Origin: Bacillota bacterium
GTDB lineage: Bacteria > Bacillota > Clostridia > Acetivibrionales > DTU013
Assembly: GCA_023415815.1 (NCBI GenBank)
Contig: JAEZJL010000393.1
Location: forward strand, 1-12,755
Reading direction: 5' to 3'
DNA: 12,755 nt
Shown: positions 1 to 5,926 of the stretch, piece after piece
How the letters are laid out: every line of letters begins with the position of its first letter
Position numbering within the stretch: position 1 is the first letter of the stretch
Made by a program: the position numbers and the translations under genes
The notes under the pieces: generated by a model
Database searches by the model: none
Seen by the model: the letters and a program-made list of their open reading frames with translations, nothing else
Told to the model about the DNA's origin: nothing

Positions 1-1
1 G

Positions 2-871
2 GGGATGGGAGATCTCCTGGACGAGATATTCGCCCATTTTCCGGAGAGCGGCGAAGAGGAATATGACGAGGACGTAATAAAGGTCGCTGTAATAGGCAAG
101 CCCAATTCGGGCAAATCCTCACTTATAAACAGGGTACTGGGCGAGGAGCGGGTCATTGTCAGCGACATTCCGGGGACGACAAGGGACGCGATTGATACAT
201 ACGCCGTGAAGGGCGAGGATAAATATGTCTTTATCGACACCGCCGGAATAAGAAGGCAGAGCAAGATAACGGAGAATATAGAGAAGTACAGCGCGCTCCG
301 CTCATGGGCGGCTATAGAGAGGGCGGACGTATGCCTCATTATGATCGATGCCCAGGATGGCGTCACTGAACAGGATACCAAGATAGCAGGCTATGCACAC
401 GAGCAGGGAAAGGCATCTATAATCGTGGTGAATAAATGGGATCTGGTTGAAAAAGAGACCGGCACCCTGGAGGAATACAGAAAGACAGTGCTTGAAAAGC
501 TTGGCTTCATGACCTACGCTCCGGTTTTATTCATATCGGTCAAGACGGGACAGCGGGTTGATAAGGTCTTCGAGCTCATTAAATACGTTGCGGACCAATC
601 GTCGCTGAGGATTTCAACGGGTATGCTCAACGACCTTCTGAATGAAGCGGTAGCCATGGTGCAGCCGCCGTCAGATAAGGGGAGGAGCCTGAAAATATAC
701 TATATTACGCAGATAGGAGTCAAGCCCCCAACGTTCGTCATATTTGTGAACAATATGGAGATTTTTCATTATTCATATGAAAGGTATATAGAGAACCAGC
801 TCCGCAAAAGCTTCGGCTTCGAGGGTACTCCCATAAGGTTCATACACAGGGAGAAGGATAAAAAGGAGTAG
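2..871 (+). CDS. der: Ribosome-associated GTPase Der (EngA), 3' part
   Basis: Der is an essential GTPase with two tandem G domains and a C-terminal KH-like domain that acts in 50S ribosomal subunit maturation in the cytoplasm. The frame is open to the window edge, and only an acidic linker (EEEYDED), the second G domain and the KH-like domain are present. Counting from the first in-window Met, G1 is GKPNSGKS at about residues 31-38, the G2-region Thr lies in PGTTRD, G3 is DTAG at 78-81, G4 is NKWD at 143-146, and a G5-like SVKTG follows. The last 100 or so residues match the KH-like tail (YYITQIGVKPPTFVIFVN). About 160-170 N-terminal residues with the first G domain must lie upstream, so the ATG at position 5 is internal and not the start. 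The stop is 17 nt before the chosen plsY start, so the two are probably co-transcribed. Identification is near certain. Confidence 0.96.
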   Translation, partial: GMGDLLDEIFAHFPESGEEEYDEDVIKVAVIGKPNSGKSSLINRVLGEERVIVSDIPGTTRDAIDTYAVKGEDKYVFIDTAGIRRQSKITENIEKYSALRSWAAIERADVCLIMIDAQDGVTEQDTKIAGYAHEQGKASIIVVNKWDLVEKETGTLEEYRKTVLEKLGFMTYAPVLFISVKTGQRVDKVFELIKYVADQSSLRISTGMLNDLLNEAVAMVQPPSDKGRSLKIYYITQIGVKPPTFVIFVNNMEIFHYSYERYIENQLRKSFGFEGTPIRFIHREKDKKE

Positions 872-888
872 GTTTGAGGGAGGTCATT

Positions 889-1491
889 ATGGTTATTCCA
901 TTGATTTTGTCATGCATTGGGGGTTATCTTCTGGGCAGCGCCAACAGCTCGCTGATCGTCGGGAGATTTTACGGCGTTGATGTCAGGAAGCACGGCAGCG
1001 GTAATGCCGGAACTACCAACACGCTCAGGACGTTGGGGAAGAAGGCCGCATTTTTTGTGCTGCTGGGCGATCTCCTCAAGGGGTTTCTTGCATACCTCGC
1101 AGGCTACTATATCTCCGGAAGCGCCCTTGGAGGTATGCTTTGCGGAACATCAGCCATCATAGGGCACGTATGGCCGGTATACTTCGGCTTCAAGGGCGGA
1201 AAGGGCGTGCTGACCTCGCTGGCGGTGCTTCTGATGATTGACTGGTCAATTGCCCTGATGCTGCTGGGTATATTCATCATCATTGTCCTTTTGACAAGAT
1301 ATGTCTCGCTCGGCTCCATCGTGGGAGCGGCGCTGTTTCCGATTCTGTCGCTCATATTGGGGAGAAGCGTTGAAACCGTTGTTTTTTCAGCCTTGATTGC
1401 AGTGCTGATTATTTTCATGCATCGCAGCAATATTGGGCGGCTGCTGAAAGGTACGGAATCCAGATTAGGCTCAAAGAAGCAGGAGGCGTGA
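889..1491 (+). CDS. plsY: Acyl-phosphate:glycerol-3-phosphate acyltransferase PlsY
   Basis: PlsY is an integral membrane enzyme that transfers an acyl group from acyl-phosphate to sn-glycerol 3-phosphate, giving lysophosphatidic acid, the first committed step of phospholipid synthesis in most Gram-positives. The 200-residue product has several hydrophobic spans and the family's conserved loops: GSGNAGTTN at residues 36-44, FKGGKG at 101-106, and a C-terminal HRSNIGRLLKGTE stretch. I chose the ATG at 889 because GAGGGAGG sits about 5 nt upstream and the N-terminus then matches the short leader usual before the YLLGS motif. A TTG at 874, preceded by AAAAGGAG, would add five residues and cannot be ruled out. 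The gene ends 1 nt before gpsA, whose product makes its substrate, so function and operon structure agree. Confidence 0.95.
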   Translation: MVIPLILSCIGGYLLGSANSSLIVGRFYGVDVRKHGSGNAGTTNTLRTLGKKAAFFVLLGDLLKGFLAYLAGYYISGSALGGMLCGTSAIIGHVWPVYFGFKGGKGVLTSLAVLLMIDWSIALMLLGIFIIIVLLTRYVSLGSIVGAALFPILSLILGRSVETVVFSALIAVLIIFMHRSNIGRLLKGTESRLGSKKQEA

Positions 1492-1492
1492 T

Positions 1493-2515
1493 ATGGGCAG
1501 GAAAATATCCGTGATTGGCGCGGGAAGTATGGGGACGGCTGTTTCCATACTGCTTGCGGATAACGGTCATTCGATAAAAATGTGGTCGCTGTTCAAGGAG
1601 GAGGTTGATATGATTAACAACCTCCGGGAGCAGACAGAGAAGCTGCCCGGCGCAAAGGTGCCGGCTTCGGTGGTTTGTACCGCGGACCTGGAGGAAGCGC
1701 TTTCTTGGTCGGACATATTGATACTTGTAATTCCCTCGCAGACGATAAGGGAAAATGTCAGGAATATGGCTTCGTACATAAAGGGCGGAAAGGTTATAAG
1801 CTGCTTTTCCAAAGGGCTTGAGAAGGGCACTGGCTTCAGGATGTCCGAGGTGATAAGGCAGGAGCTGCCTGAAGCTTCGGTTGTGGCCATGTCGGGGCCC
1901 TGCCATGCAGAGGAGCTCTCAAAGGGCATACCTACAGCTTACGTAGCCGCTTCGGATAGCAAGCAGCCGGCGGAGCTTATCCAGGACATATTCATGTCAA
2001 GCCGATTCAGGGTATACACGAACCCCGACATCATAGGGGTGGAACTTGGCGGCGCCGTCAAGAACATAATAGCGCTTTGCGCCGGCATTTCGGACGGCCT
2101 GGGCTTCGGGGACAATACAAAGGCCGCCCTGATGACGAGGGGTATAGCGGAGATATCCAGGCTTGGCACGGCTATGGGCGCGCGTCTTCAAACCTTTTCA
2201 GGCCTTGCCGGGATAGGCGACCTGATTGTGACCTGTACAAGCATGCACAGCAGGAATAGGCGCGCCGGCATTCTCATAGGGCAGGGAAGGTCTGTCGAGG
2301 ACGCCCTCAAGGAAGTGAAAATGGTGGTTGAAGGCGTATATACCACTGAGCCGGTTTACAGGCTGTCGAAGGAATTAAGCGTCAAAATGCCCATAACTAC
2401 GGAAGCGTATAACGTGCTTTTCAGCGGGAAGGACGCAAGGAAGGCGGTAGTGGACCTAATGAACCGGGACAGAACGCACGAGCTTGAGGCTGATGTGCTC
2501 AATGATGTGTGGTAA
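1493..2515 (+). CDS. gpsA: Glycerol-3-phosphate dehydrogenase [NAD(P)+] GpsA
   Basis: GpsA reduces dihydroxyacetone phosphate to sn-glycerol 3-phosphate in the cytoplasm, supplying the backbone that PlsY acylates. The product is 340 residues, normal for the family. The N-terminal Rossmann fold has the GAGSMG nucleotide loop at residues 9-14. The substrate/catalytic region shows SGPCHAEEL at 134-142 and the conserved Lys at 190 in GGAVKNIIALCAG, followed by GLGFGDNTKAALMTRG and GIGDLIVTC. AGGAGG at 1481-1486 lies 6 nt before the ATG, inside the end of plsY, so the two genes are almost certainly translated from one message. No canonical terminator follows; only weak AT-rich inverted repeats are seen. 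Confidence 0.97.
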   Translation: MGRKISVIGAGSMGTAVSILLADNGHSIKMWSLFKEEVDMINNLREQTEKLPGAKVPASVVCTADLEEALSWSDILILVIPSQTIRENVRNMASYIKGGKVISCFSKGLEKGTGFRMSEVIRQELPEASVVAMSGPCHAEELSKGIPTAYVAASDSKQPAELIQDIFMSSRFRVYTNPDIIGVELGGAVKNIIALCAGISDGLGFGDNTKAALMTRGIAEISRLGTAMGARLQTFSGLAGIGDLIVTCTSMHSRNRRAGILIGQGRSVEDALKEVKMVVEGVYTTEPVYRLSKELSVKMPITTEAYNVLFSGKDARKAVVDLMNRDRTHELEADVLNDVW

Positions 2516-2523
2516 ATAAACAG

Positions 2524-2541
2524 TATCGTTCCGGTACGATA
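2524..2541 (+). repeat. Short inverted repeat downstream of gpsA
   Basis: TATCGT at 2524-2529 and ACGATA at 2536-2541 form a perfect 6-bp stem with a 6-nt loop, 8 nt after the gpsA stop. No T-tract follows directly; the nearest run of six T is at 2571-2576, just after the 10-bp palindrome ACATATATGT (2557-2566). It could weakly terminate or protect the der-plsY-gpsA message, but it is not a convincing intrinsic terminator. Confidence 0.3.
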
Positions 2542-2606
2542 TATAAACGCAAATCGACATATATGTATATTTTTTCCAAAAAGAGCTTCCTATTATTTGA
2601 TTTTGA

Positions 2607-2615
2607 TGATATAAT
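2607..2615 (+). promoter_or_regulatory. Extended -10 promoter of the heptad-repeat gene
   Basis: TGATATAAT is a perfect extended -10 element (TGn followed by TATAAT at 2610-2615). The -35 position 17 bp upstream, TTCCTA at 2587-2592, is poor, as is common for extended -10 promoters. The predicted transcript starts near 2622, about 18 nt before the ATG, and leaves room for the ribosome binding site AGGGGGA at 2628-2634. Confidence 0.6.
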
Positions 2616-2639
2616 ATTGTGCAGGATAGGGGGAGTTTA

Positions 2640-3122
2640 ATGGAAAATGTATTAGCTGAAATTTTATATGAATTGAAGGGACTTAAAACCGGGCAGGAAC
2701 GGCTCGAAGGCAAGATTGGTAACCTCGAAGGCAGGATTGGAAATCTGGAAGTTGGTCAAAAGAACCTAGAAGCCGGGCAGGAAAGACTTGAAGGCAAGAT
2801 TGGTAACCTCGAAGGCAGGATTGGATATCTGGAAGCCGGACAAAAAAACCTAGAAGTTGGTCAAAAGGACCTAGAAGCTGGACAAAAGAACCTAGAAGCC
2901 GGACAAAAGAACCTGGAAGCTGGTCAAAAGAATCTGGAAGCCGGACTGCGCAGCCTTGAAATGGGGCAGCATAGCTTAAATGATAAAATGACCTCATTCG
3001 AAAACCAGGTTAATAATAGATTTAACAATGTTGATAAGAAACTGGATTCATTGACAAATGCGGTTGCCGACCTGATGGAATTCAGGACGGATGCGGAACA
3101 AAAGCTGAAGAAAATCAAATAG
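2640..3122 (+). CDS. Heptad-repeat coiled-coil protein, function unknown
   Basis: This 160-residue hydrophilic protein has no signal peptide or membrane span. Residues from about 18 to 115 are built of seven-residue units. Early units (LEGKIGN, LEGRIGN) place Ile and Leu at heptad a and d. Later units (LEAGQKN, LEVGQKD) keep the d-position Leu but put Gln at a, giving a polar core. In the DNA an 84-bp unit is duplicated (2691-2774 and 2775-2858), followed by 21-bp units. The C-terminal part (NNRFNNVDKKLDSLTNAV to the end) is a more ordinary amphipathic helix. The ATG at 2640 is chosen over the upstream GTG at 2619 because AGGGGGA lies 5 nt before it and the GTG falls before the predicted transcript start. 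Proteins of this look are common in Clostridia as uncharacterised sequences. A structural or scaffold role is only a guess. Confidence 0.8.
   Translation: MENVLAEILYELKGLKTGQERLEGKIGNLEGRIGNLEVGQKNLEAGQERLEGKIGNLEGRIGYLEAGQKNLEVGQKDLEAGQKNLEAGQKNLEAGQKNLEAGLRSLEMGQHSLNDKMTSFENQVNNRFNNVDKKLDSLTNAVADLMEFRTDAEQKLKKIK
2691..2984 (+). repeat. In-frame tandem repeats, 84 bp x 2 then 21 bp x 6
   Basis: Two 84-bp copies (2691-2774, 2775-2858) encode nearly identical 28-residue blocks starting GQERLEGKIGN. They are followed by 21-bp units at 2859, 2880, 2901, 2922, 2943 and 2964; the first four are nearly identical (GGACAAAAGAACCTAGAAGC type) and the last two are diverged. All lengths are multiples of 21, so gain or loss of units would stay in frame. 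Confidence 0.9.
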
Positions 3123-3132
3123 GGGCGGCATA

Positions 3133-3160
3133 TTAACAATTTGCAGTATATTAACATAAT
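3133..3160 (+). promoter_or_regulatory. Predicted promoter of the sod-like gene
   Basis: TTAACA at 3133-3138 (5 of 6 to the -35 consensus), a 16-bp spacer, then CATAAT at 3155-3160 (5 of 6 to the -10 consensus). The transcript would start near 3167, about 30 nt before the ATG at 3198. It lies just after the stop codon of the preceding gene and its -10 is inside a perfect palindrome. Confidence 0.5.
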
Positions 3161-3164
3161 ATAC
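3146..3164. promoter_or_regulatory. 19-bp palindrome, candidate operator for the sod-like gene
   Basis: GTATATTA, ACA, TAATATAC: perfect 8-bp arms around a 3-bp centre. It overlaps the predicted -10 (3155-3160), the usual position of a repressor site. It does not match the PerR/Fur 7-1-7 spacing, Rex or CopY consensus as I know them, so the regulator is unknown. The arms are AT-rich, so chance is less negligible than for a mixed-composition palindrome. Confidence 0.45.
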
Positions 3165-3197
3165 AAATAGTGATTAATAATACTGGAGTTGTTATGT

Positions 3198-3710
3198 ATG
3201 AGTTATTCAGCCGATAATAATAGAGTTCCCTGTCCCCTCGGTTTTTTTGACCCCGCAGTTGCCAGAATAGCCGGCGGTCCGGATTATCCCGGGATATCCG
3301 GCGTTGTTTTTTTCAGGGACGTTCAGGGAGGGACCGAGGTTTGCGTGGATGTCGCGGGATTGCCTCCTTATAGGCCTGCTTCCGAAGGTAAGCAGCCAAT
3401 AGGGCCCTTTGGCTTTCATATACATGAAAATGGCGATTGCGCTCCTGGAAGACCGGCACAGCCCTTTGAGGCGACGGGAGGCCATTGGAACCCGTCACAT
3501 CAGCCGCACGGGAATCATCCCGGGGATTTCCCGGTGCTGTTTTCCAATGGCGGAAGGGCGAGGATGTGTTTTTTTACGGACAGGTTCAAGGTGACGGACA
3601 TCATCGGAAAGTCGGTCGTCATCCATGAAAATCCCGACGACTATAGGACGCAGCCTGCCGGAAATTCCGGAAAGAAAATAGCCTGCGGCGTGATTGTCAA
3701 GTTTGCATGA
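3198..3710 (+). CDS. Cu/Zn superoxide dismutase family protein, no signal peptide
   Basis: The 170-residue product carries the copper-zinc SOD signature set. FGFHIHENGDC gives Cu ligands His74 and His76. GGHWNP gives the bridging His96. PHGNHPGDF gives Zn ligands His104, His107 and Asp110. VVIHENPDDY gives Cu ligand His143. Cys81 and Cys163 (IACGV) can form the conserved intramolecular disulfide. The zinc loop is short: only three residues separate His104 and His107, where the classic enzymes have about nine. The usual active-site Arg before the ACGV strand is Lys (NSGKKIACG). No hydrophobic signal or lipobox is present, so the protein is predicted cytoplasmic, unlike most bacterial SodC. The ATG at 3198 has CTGGAG 9 nt upstream; the in-frame TTG at 3189 would leave no spacing. 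It should dismutate superoxide if metallated, but activity is not assured. Confidence 0.88.
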   Translation: MSYSADNNRVPCPLGFFDPAVARIAGGPDYPGISGVVFFRDVQGGTEVCVDVAGLPPYRPASEGKQPIGPFGFHIHENGDCAPGRPAQPFEATGGHWNPSHQPHGNHPGDFPVLFSNGGRARMCFFTDRFKVTDIIGKSVVIHENPDDYRTQPAGNSGKKIACGVIVKFA

Positions 3711-3725
3711 ACGGATTGTTCGGGG

Positions 3726-3815
3726 TCAGCGGCCGTATTTTTCAAAAAGTTTGAAAAAGGCGTATATGAATACCAGAAGTACGGCGATAATCAGTACGAA
3801 GACTCCAAAGCTCAA
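3726..3815 (-). CDS. Candidate 29-residue single-span membrane peptide
   Basis: A short frame on the minus strand starts with TTG overlapping the stop of the upstream membrane-protein gene (TTGA arrangement) and ends at 3726. The peptide begins MSFGVFVLIIAVLLVF and continues with a short basic amphipathic tail ending in EKYGR: one transmembrane helix with a positive C-terminal end. AGAGGTG lies about 10 nt before the TTG. An in-frame TGA just upstream means no longer form is possible. Translational coupling to the upstream gene is suggested by the overlap. I do not recognise a family. Small partners of membrane proteins often look like this, but the frame is short enough to be chance. It ends 15 nt from the convergent sod-like gene. 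Confidence 0.45.
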   Translation of the reverse strand: MSFGVFVLIIAVLLVFIYAFFKLFEKYGR

Positions 3816-4261
3816 TTTACGGCTTCACCTCTTTTCAAGATTACAATAGCGAACCAGCTTAAAGCGACCATTACGATCAGATTGATGACTGCGCTGGCTG
3901 CAAAGCTCCAGTTGGTGTAAACCAGCGCATTTCTCATTGTTAAAAAATGCTCTTCGAAATCCCCGAAAATGGAGAGCAATAACACATAAAGGAGCCTCAT
4001 CCATTTTTTTGAAGGGTGGAATTGTGCAAGCAGTATACCTATTACAAATACAGGCCCCAGCATGAAGAACAGCGACGAGCCGAAAACCGGAACTACCGGA
4101 TTGGTTATTTTATAATATCCGTGATTTATATAAATTATGTCAACGGACATTTGAAACAAAATTGACAATATGCCGCACCATATATTCACTTTGAGCTTTT
4201 TTAAGTCAACAAGAAAAACAAACAGAATCCAGGATGCTGCAAAACTGACAATCCACTCCAT
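3812..4261 (-). CDS. CBO0543-type integral membrane protein, function unknown
   Basis: The 149-residue product is strongly hydrophobic with about five predicted membrane spans (near residues 3-20, 28-46, 58-80, 88-100 and 118-142) and short charged loops (DLKKLK, HPSKKWMR). The start MEWI, the VDLKK loop and the KITNPVVPVFGSS segment resemble the clostridial and bacillar CBO0543 family as I remember it; that family has no assigned function. The ATG at 4261 is preceded by GGGAGG with good spacing. It overlaps a tiny downstream membrane-peptide frame by 4 nt. No clear promoter is seen directly upstream, so transcription may come from apgM read-through or an unrecognised promoter in the 4262-4508 gap. 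Confidence 0.8.
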   Translation of the reverse strand: MEWIVSFAASWILFVFLVDLKKLKVNIWCGILSILFQMSVDIIYINHGYYKITNPVVPVFGSSLFFMLGPVFVIGILLAQFHPSKKWMRLLYVLLLSIFGDFEEHFLTMRNALVYTNWSFAASAVINLIVMVALSWFAIVILKRGEAVN

Positions 4262-4508
4262 CGCATTCCTCCCATGCCATTAAAATTGCGCGTTAGTATT
4301 TGCCGTAATAAAATCTTTTACCCTTTCTTATATTTCTATTCACGGCATTGATACTTCTGTTTAAAAGAGCGGCATATCAATTTATTCCGTTATCAGACAT
4401 AGAAAAAGAGCGCCGCTGTCAGGAGGGATCACGGATGGAACATTATTTATTACGGTCCCTTCTTTTAATTACTGCACAGATGCCGGCGCTCCTGATTGGT
4501 TATAAACA
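4262..4508. other. Gap between apgM and the membrane-protein gene, with inverted repeats
   Basis: This 247-bp stretch holds no convincing gene. The perfect 8-bp arms GAGCGCCG (4408-4415) and CGGCGCTC (4484-4491), extended by CTGT/ACAG across a bulge, are followed on the minus strand by a T-run (4407-4403). A second pair, TCAGGAG (4419-4425) and CTCCTGA (4489-4495), shares three bases with the first, so the two cannot form together. On the plus strand AGGAGG (4421-4426) sits 8 nt before an ATG at 4435 opening a 42-codon hydrophobic frame that runs antisense into the end of apgM (to 4563). I leave that frame unannotated as a gene. Confidence 0.6.
4401..4495 (-). terminator. Possible long-loop terminator or attenuator after apgM
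   Basis: Read on the minus strand, GAGCGCCG pairs with CGGCGCTC, immediately followed by TTTTTCT, 14 nt after the apgM stop. The loop is about 68 nt, far longer than in a standard intrinsic terminator. An alternative 7-bp helix (TCAGGAG with CTCCTGA) would disrupt the terminator stem, giving an antiterminator-like layout. It could end apgM transcripts or control read-through into the next gene. Confidence 0.4.
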
Positions 4509-5723
4509 TTACCTGCCGCCAAGCAGGAACCTGTCCATCAGCTTGTGGCCTTCGTCCACATAAATTCCCGTACCGGCCGCCTGGAACTCGTCATAGCCCT
4601 CGACTCCGGAAGCGATGCGGAGGCTCTTACGATAGAGCAGATAGGGGACGGACTCGGAGGTGTGGGTCCTGAGCGAAAGCGGAGTCGGATGGTCCGGAAG
4701 CACCAGTATGCTGTAGTCCTCATATTTTTCAAGTCCTTCGAGCACTATCCCTACAACATGCTTATCAATAAGCTCTATTGATTTGACTTTGTTTTCTATC
4801 TCATACCGGTGGCCGCATTCGTCGGGCGCTTCCACATGCACGTATACGAAGTCCGTTCCGGCTTCCAGCTCTTGCAGGGCAGCGCGGGCTTTGCCCGCAA
4901 AATTCGTATGTATATTGCCTGTAGCCCCTTCGACCTCAATAGGCTTAAGTCCGGCACAGATGCCGATGCCCTTTATGAGATCGACGGCCGATACGACCGC
5001 TCCACTTATATTATATTTATCCGAAAACAGGGGAATGGCGGGTCTTTTGCCCTCCCCCCAGAGCCAGATGGAATTGGCGGGCTTCAGACCCCTTGCTTCT
5101 CTGGCTTTGTTGACGGGATGATCCTTCAGGATAGCATGGCTTTCCCTCATCATTTTAAAAAGTCTTGCGGCATTTACACCCTTAGGGAGATATTGCCGGA
5201 TCCTTTTTTCGAGTATATCATGCGGAGGGGTAAGGCTGAAGCCGCCCGGACCATTGCTCCAGACCATACAGTGGCGGTAGCTGATGCCGGGGTGATAGGC
5301 TATGTCCCCGCAGGCAAAATGCCTGTTTATCTCTGCTATAAGCTGTGCCGATTCCTCTGAGGTGATTTCGTCGGAGCTGTAGTCCACCATCACCTTGTCT
5401 TCATATTCGCCCTCTTCCGAAAGTGTCACAAGGTTGCACCGGAAGGCGAGGTCCGTATCCGAAAGATTTACGCCCATGCTCACTGCCTCAAGCGGCGAAC
5501 GGCCTGTGTAATAGCGTTTGGGGTCGTAGCCCATGACTGAAAGATTGGCCGCGTCGCTTCCCGGCGGTATTCCCTCCGGTATCGTTTTGACCATGCCGAC
5601 CTCTGCATATCTTGCGAGGCTGTCTATATTCGGCTTTTGAGCGTATTGAAGGGGGGTTTTGTTCTCCAGCTGGGGCATTCGGTAATCAGCCATTCCATCC
5701 CCGAGAATTACGACATATTTCAT
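4509..5723 (-). CDS. apgM: Cofactor-independent phosphoglycerate mutase, archaeal (ApgM) type
   Basis: The 404-residue protein belongs to the alkaline phosphatase-like metalloenzyme superfamily. It starts MKYVVILGDGMADY with the first metal Asp at residue 9. The catalytic Ser56 lies in PPGSDAANLSVMGYDP, which marks the archaeal-type subgroup, and later metal ligands occur in VEAPDECGHR and LPDHPTPLSLRTHT. Known members interconvert 2- and 3-phosphoglycerate; some bacterial members have been proposed as a homoserine kinase substitute (a TIGRFAM-style assignment). The window has no threonine genes nearby to decide. The ATG at 5723 is chosen because the fold's first strand begins right there and GGAG lies about 11 nt upstream; an in-frame codon at 5765 would add 14 residues unlike the family. 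The gene is monocistronic or leads weakly into the next minus-strand gene. Confidence 0.9.
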   Translation of the reverse strand: MKYVVILGDGMADYRMPQLENKTPLQYAQKPNIDSLARYAEVGMVKTIPEGIPPGSDAANLSVMGYDPKRYYTGRSPLEAVSMGVNLSDTDLAFRCNLVTLSEEGEYEDKVMVDYSSDEITSEESAQLIAEINRHFACGDIAYHPGISYRHCMVWSNGPGGFSLTPPHDILEKRIRQYLPKGVNAARLFKMMRESHAILKDHPVNKAREARGLKPANSIWLWGEGKRPAIPLFSDKYNISGAVVSAVDLIKGIGICAGLKPIEVEGATGNIHTNFAGKARAALQELEAGTDFVYVHVEAPDECGHRYEIENKVKSIELIDKHVVGIVLEGLEKYEDYSILVLPDHPTPLSLRTHTSESVPYLLYRKSLRIASGVEGYDEFQAAGTGIYVDEGHKLMDRFLLGGR

Positions 5724-5773
5724 GTTAGAATTGTCTCCAATCGATTCAGAATATAGCACTTTCACAAGTTACC

Positions 5774-5802
5774 ATTATAGCAGACTTTGGAATCCATGGA
5801 AA
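5774..5802 (-). promoter_or_regulatory. Predicted promoter of apgM
   Basis: On the minus strand TATAAT (5779-5774) is preceded, after 17 bp, by TTTCCA (5802-5797), a 4 of 6 match to the -35 consensus. The transcript would start near 5767, about 44 nt before the ATG at 5723, which supports the downstream start over the codon at 5765. Confidence 0.55.
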
Positions 5803-5911
5803 GGCTATTTTTACGGCTGCAGCTTCATTTCGGACAGAGAACCGTCACTTTCCAAGGGCGTGCTGACGATTTAATAAAAAGCGAAACTGCTGGAATCGGA
5901 GACGGCAATTG

Positions 5912-5920
5912 TGTTAAAAT
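5912..5920 (+). promoter_or_regulatory. Possible extended -10 promoter of the amidohydrolase gene
   Basis: TGTTAAAAT is an extended -10 (TGn plus TAAAAT at 5915-5920, 5 of 6). No good -35 is present at 16-18 bp spacing. The transcript would start near 5927 and carry a leader of about 95 nt before the ATG at 6023. The preceding stretch 5803-5911 shows nothing else I can identify. Confidence 0.4.
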
Positions 5921-5926
5921 TACTGG

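Noticed and set aside
2557..2576. ACATATATGT palindrome plus T-run as the gpsA terminator
   Set aside because: The stem is a 10-bp self-palindrome with no loop and almost no GC, so it is unlikely to stop RNA polymerase.
2691..2984. Regular repeats considered as CRISPR or an intergenic tandem array
   Set aside because: There are no variable spacers, the unit is exactly one heptad, and the frame is open throughout with a promoter and ribosome binding site.
3738..3758. Perfect inverted repeat TTTTTCAAA-AAG-TTTGAAAAA as a bidirectional terminator
   Set aside because: The stem is almost all A/T with no GC core, and it coincides with the FFKLFEK codons of the small membrane-peptide frame. A weak terminator role is possible but not supported.
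5724..5765. Longer N-terminus for apgM starting at 5765
   Set aside because: The 14 extra residues do not fit the family, and the predicted transcript starts at about 5767, leaving no ribosome binding site.
5803..5911. Gap between the divergent apgM and amidohydrolase promoters searched for small genes or RNA
   Set aside because: Open frames there lack ribosome binding sites, and I see no structure stronger than short chance repeats.
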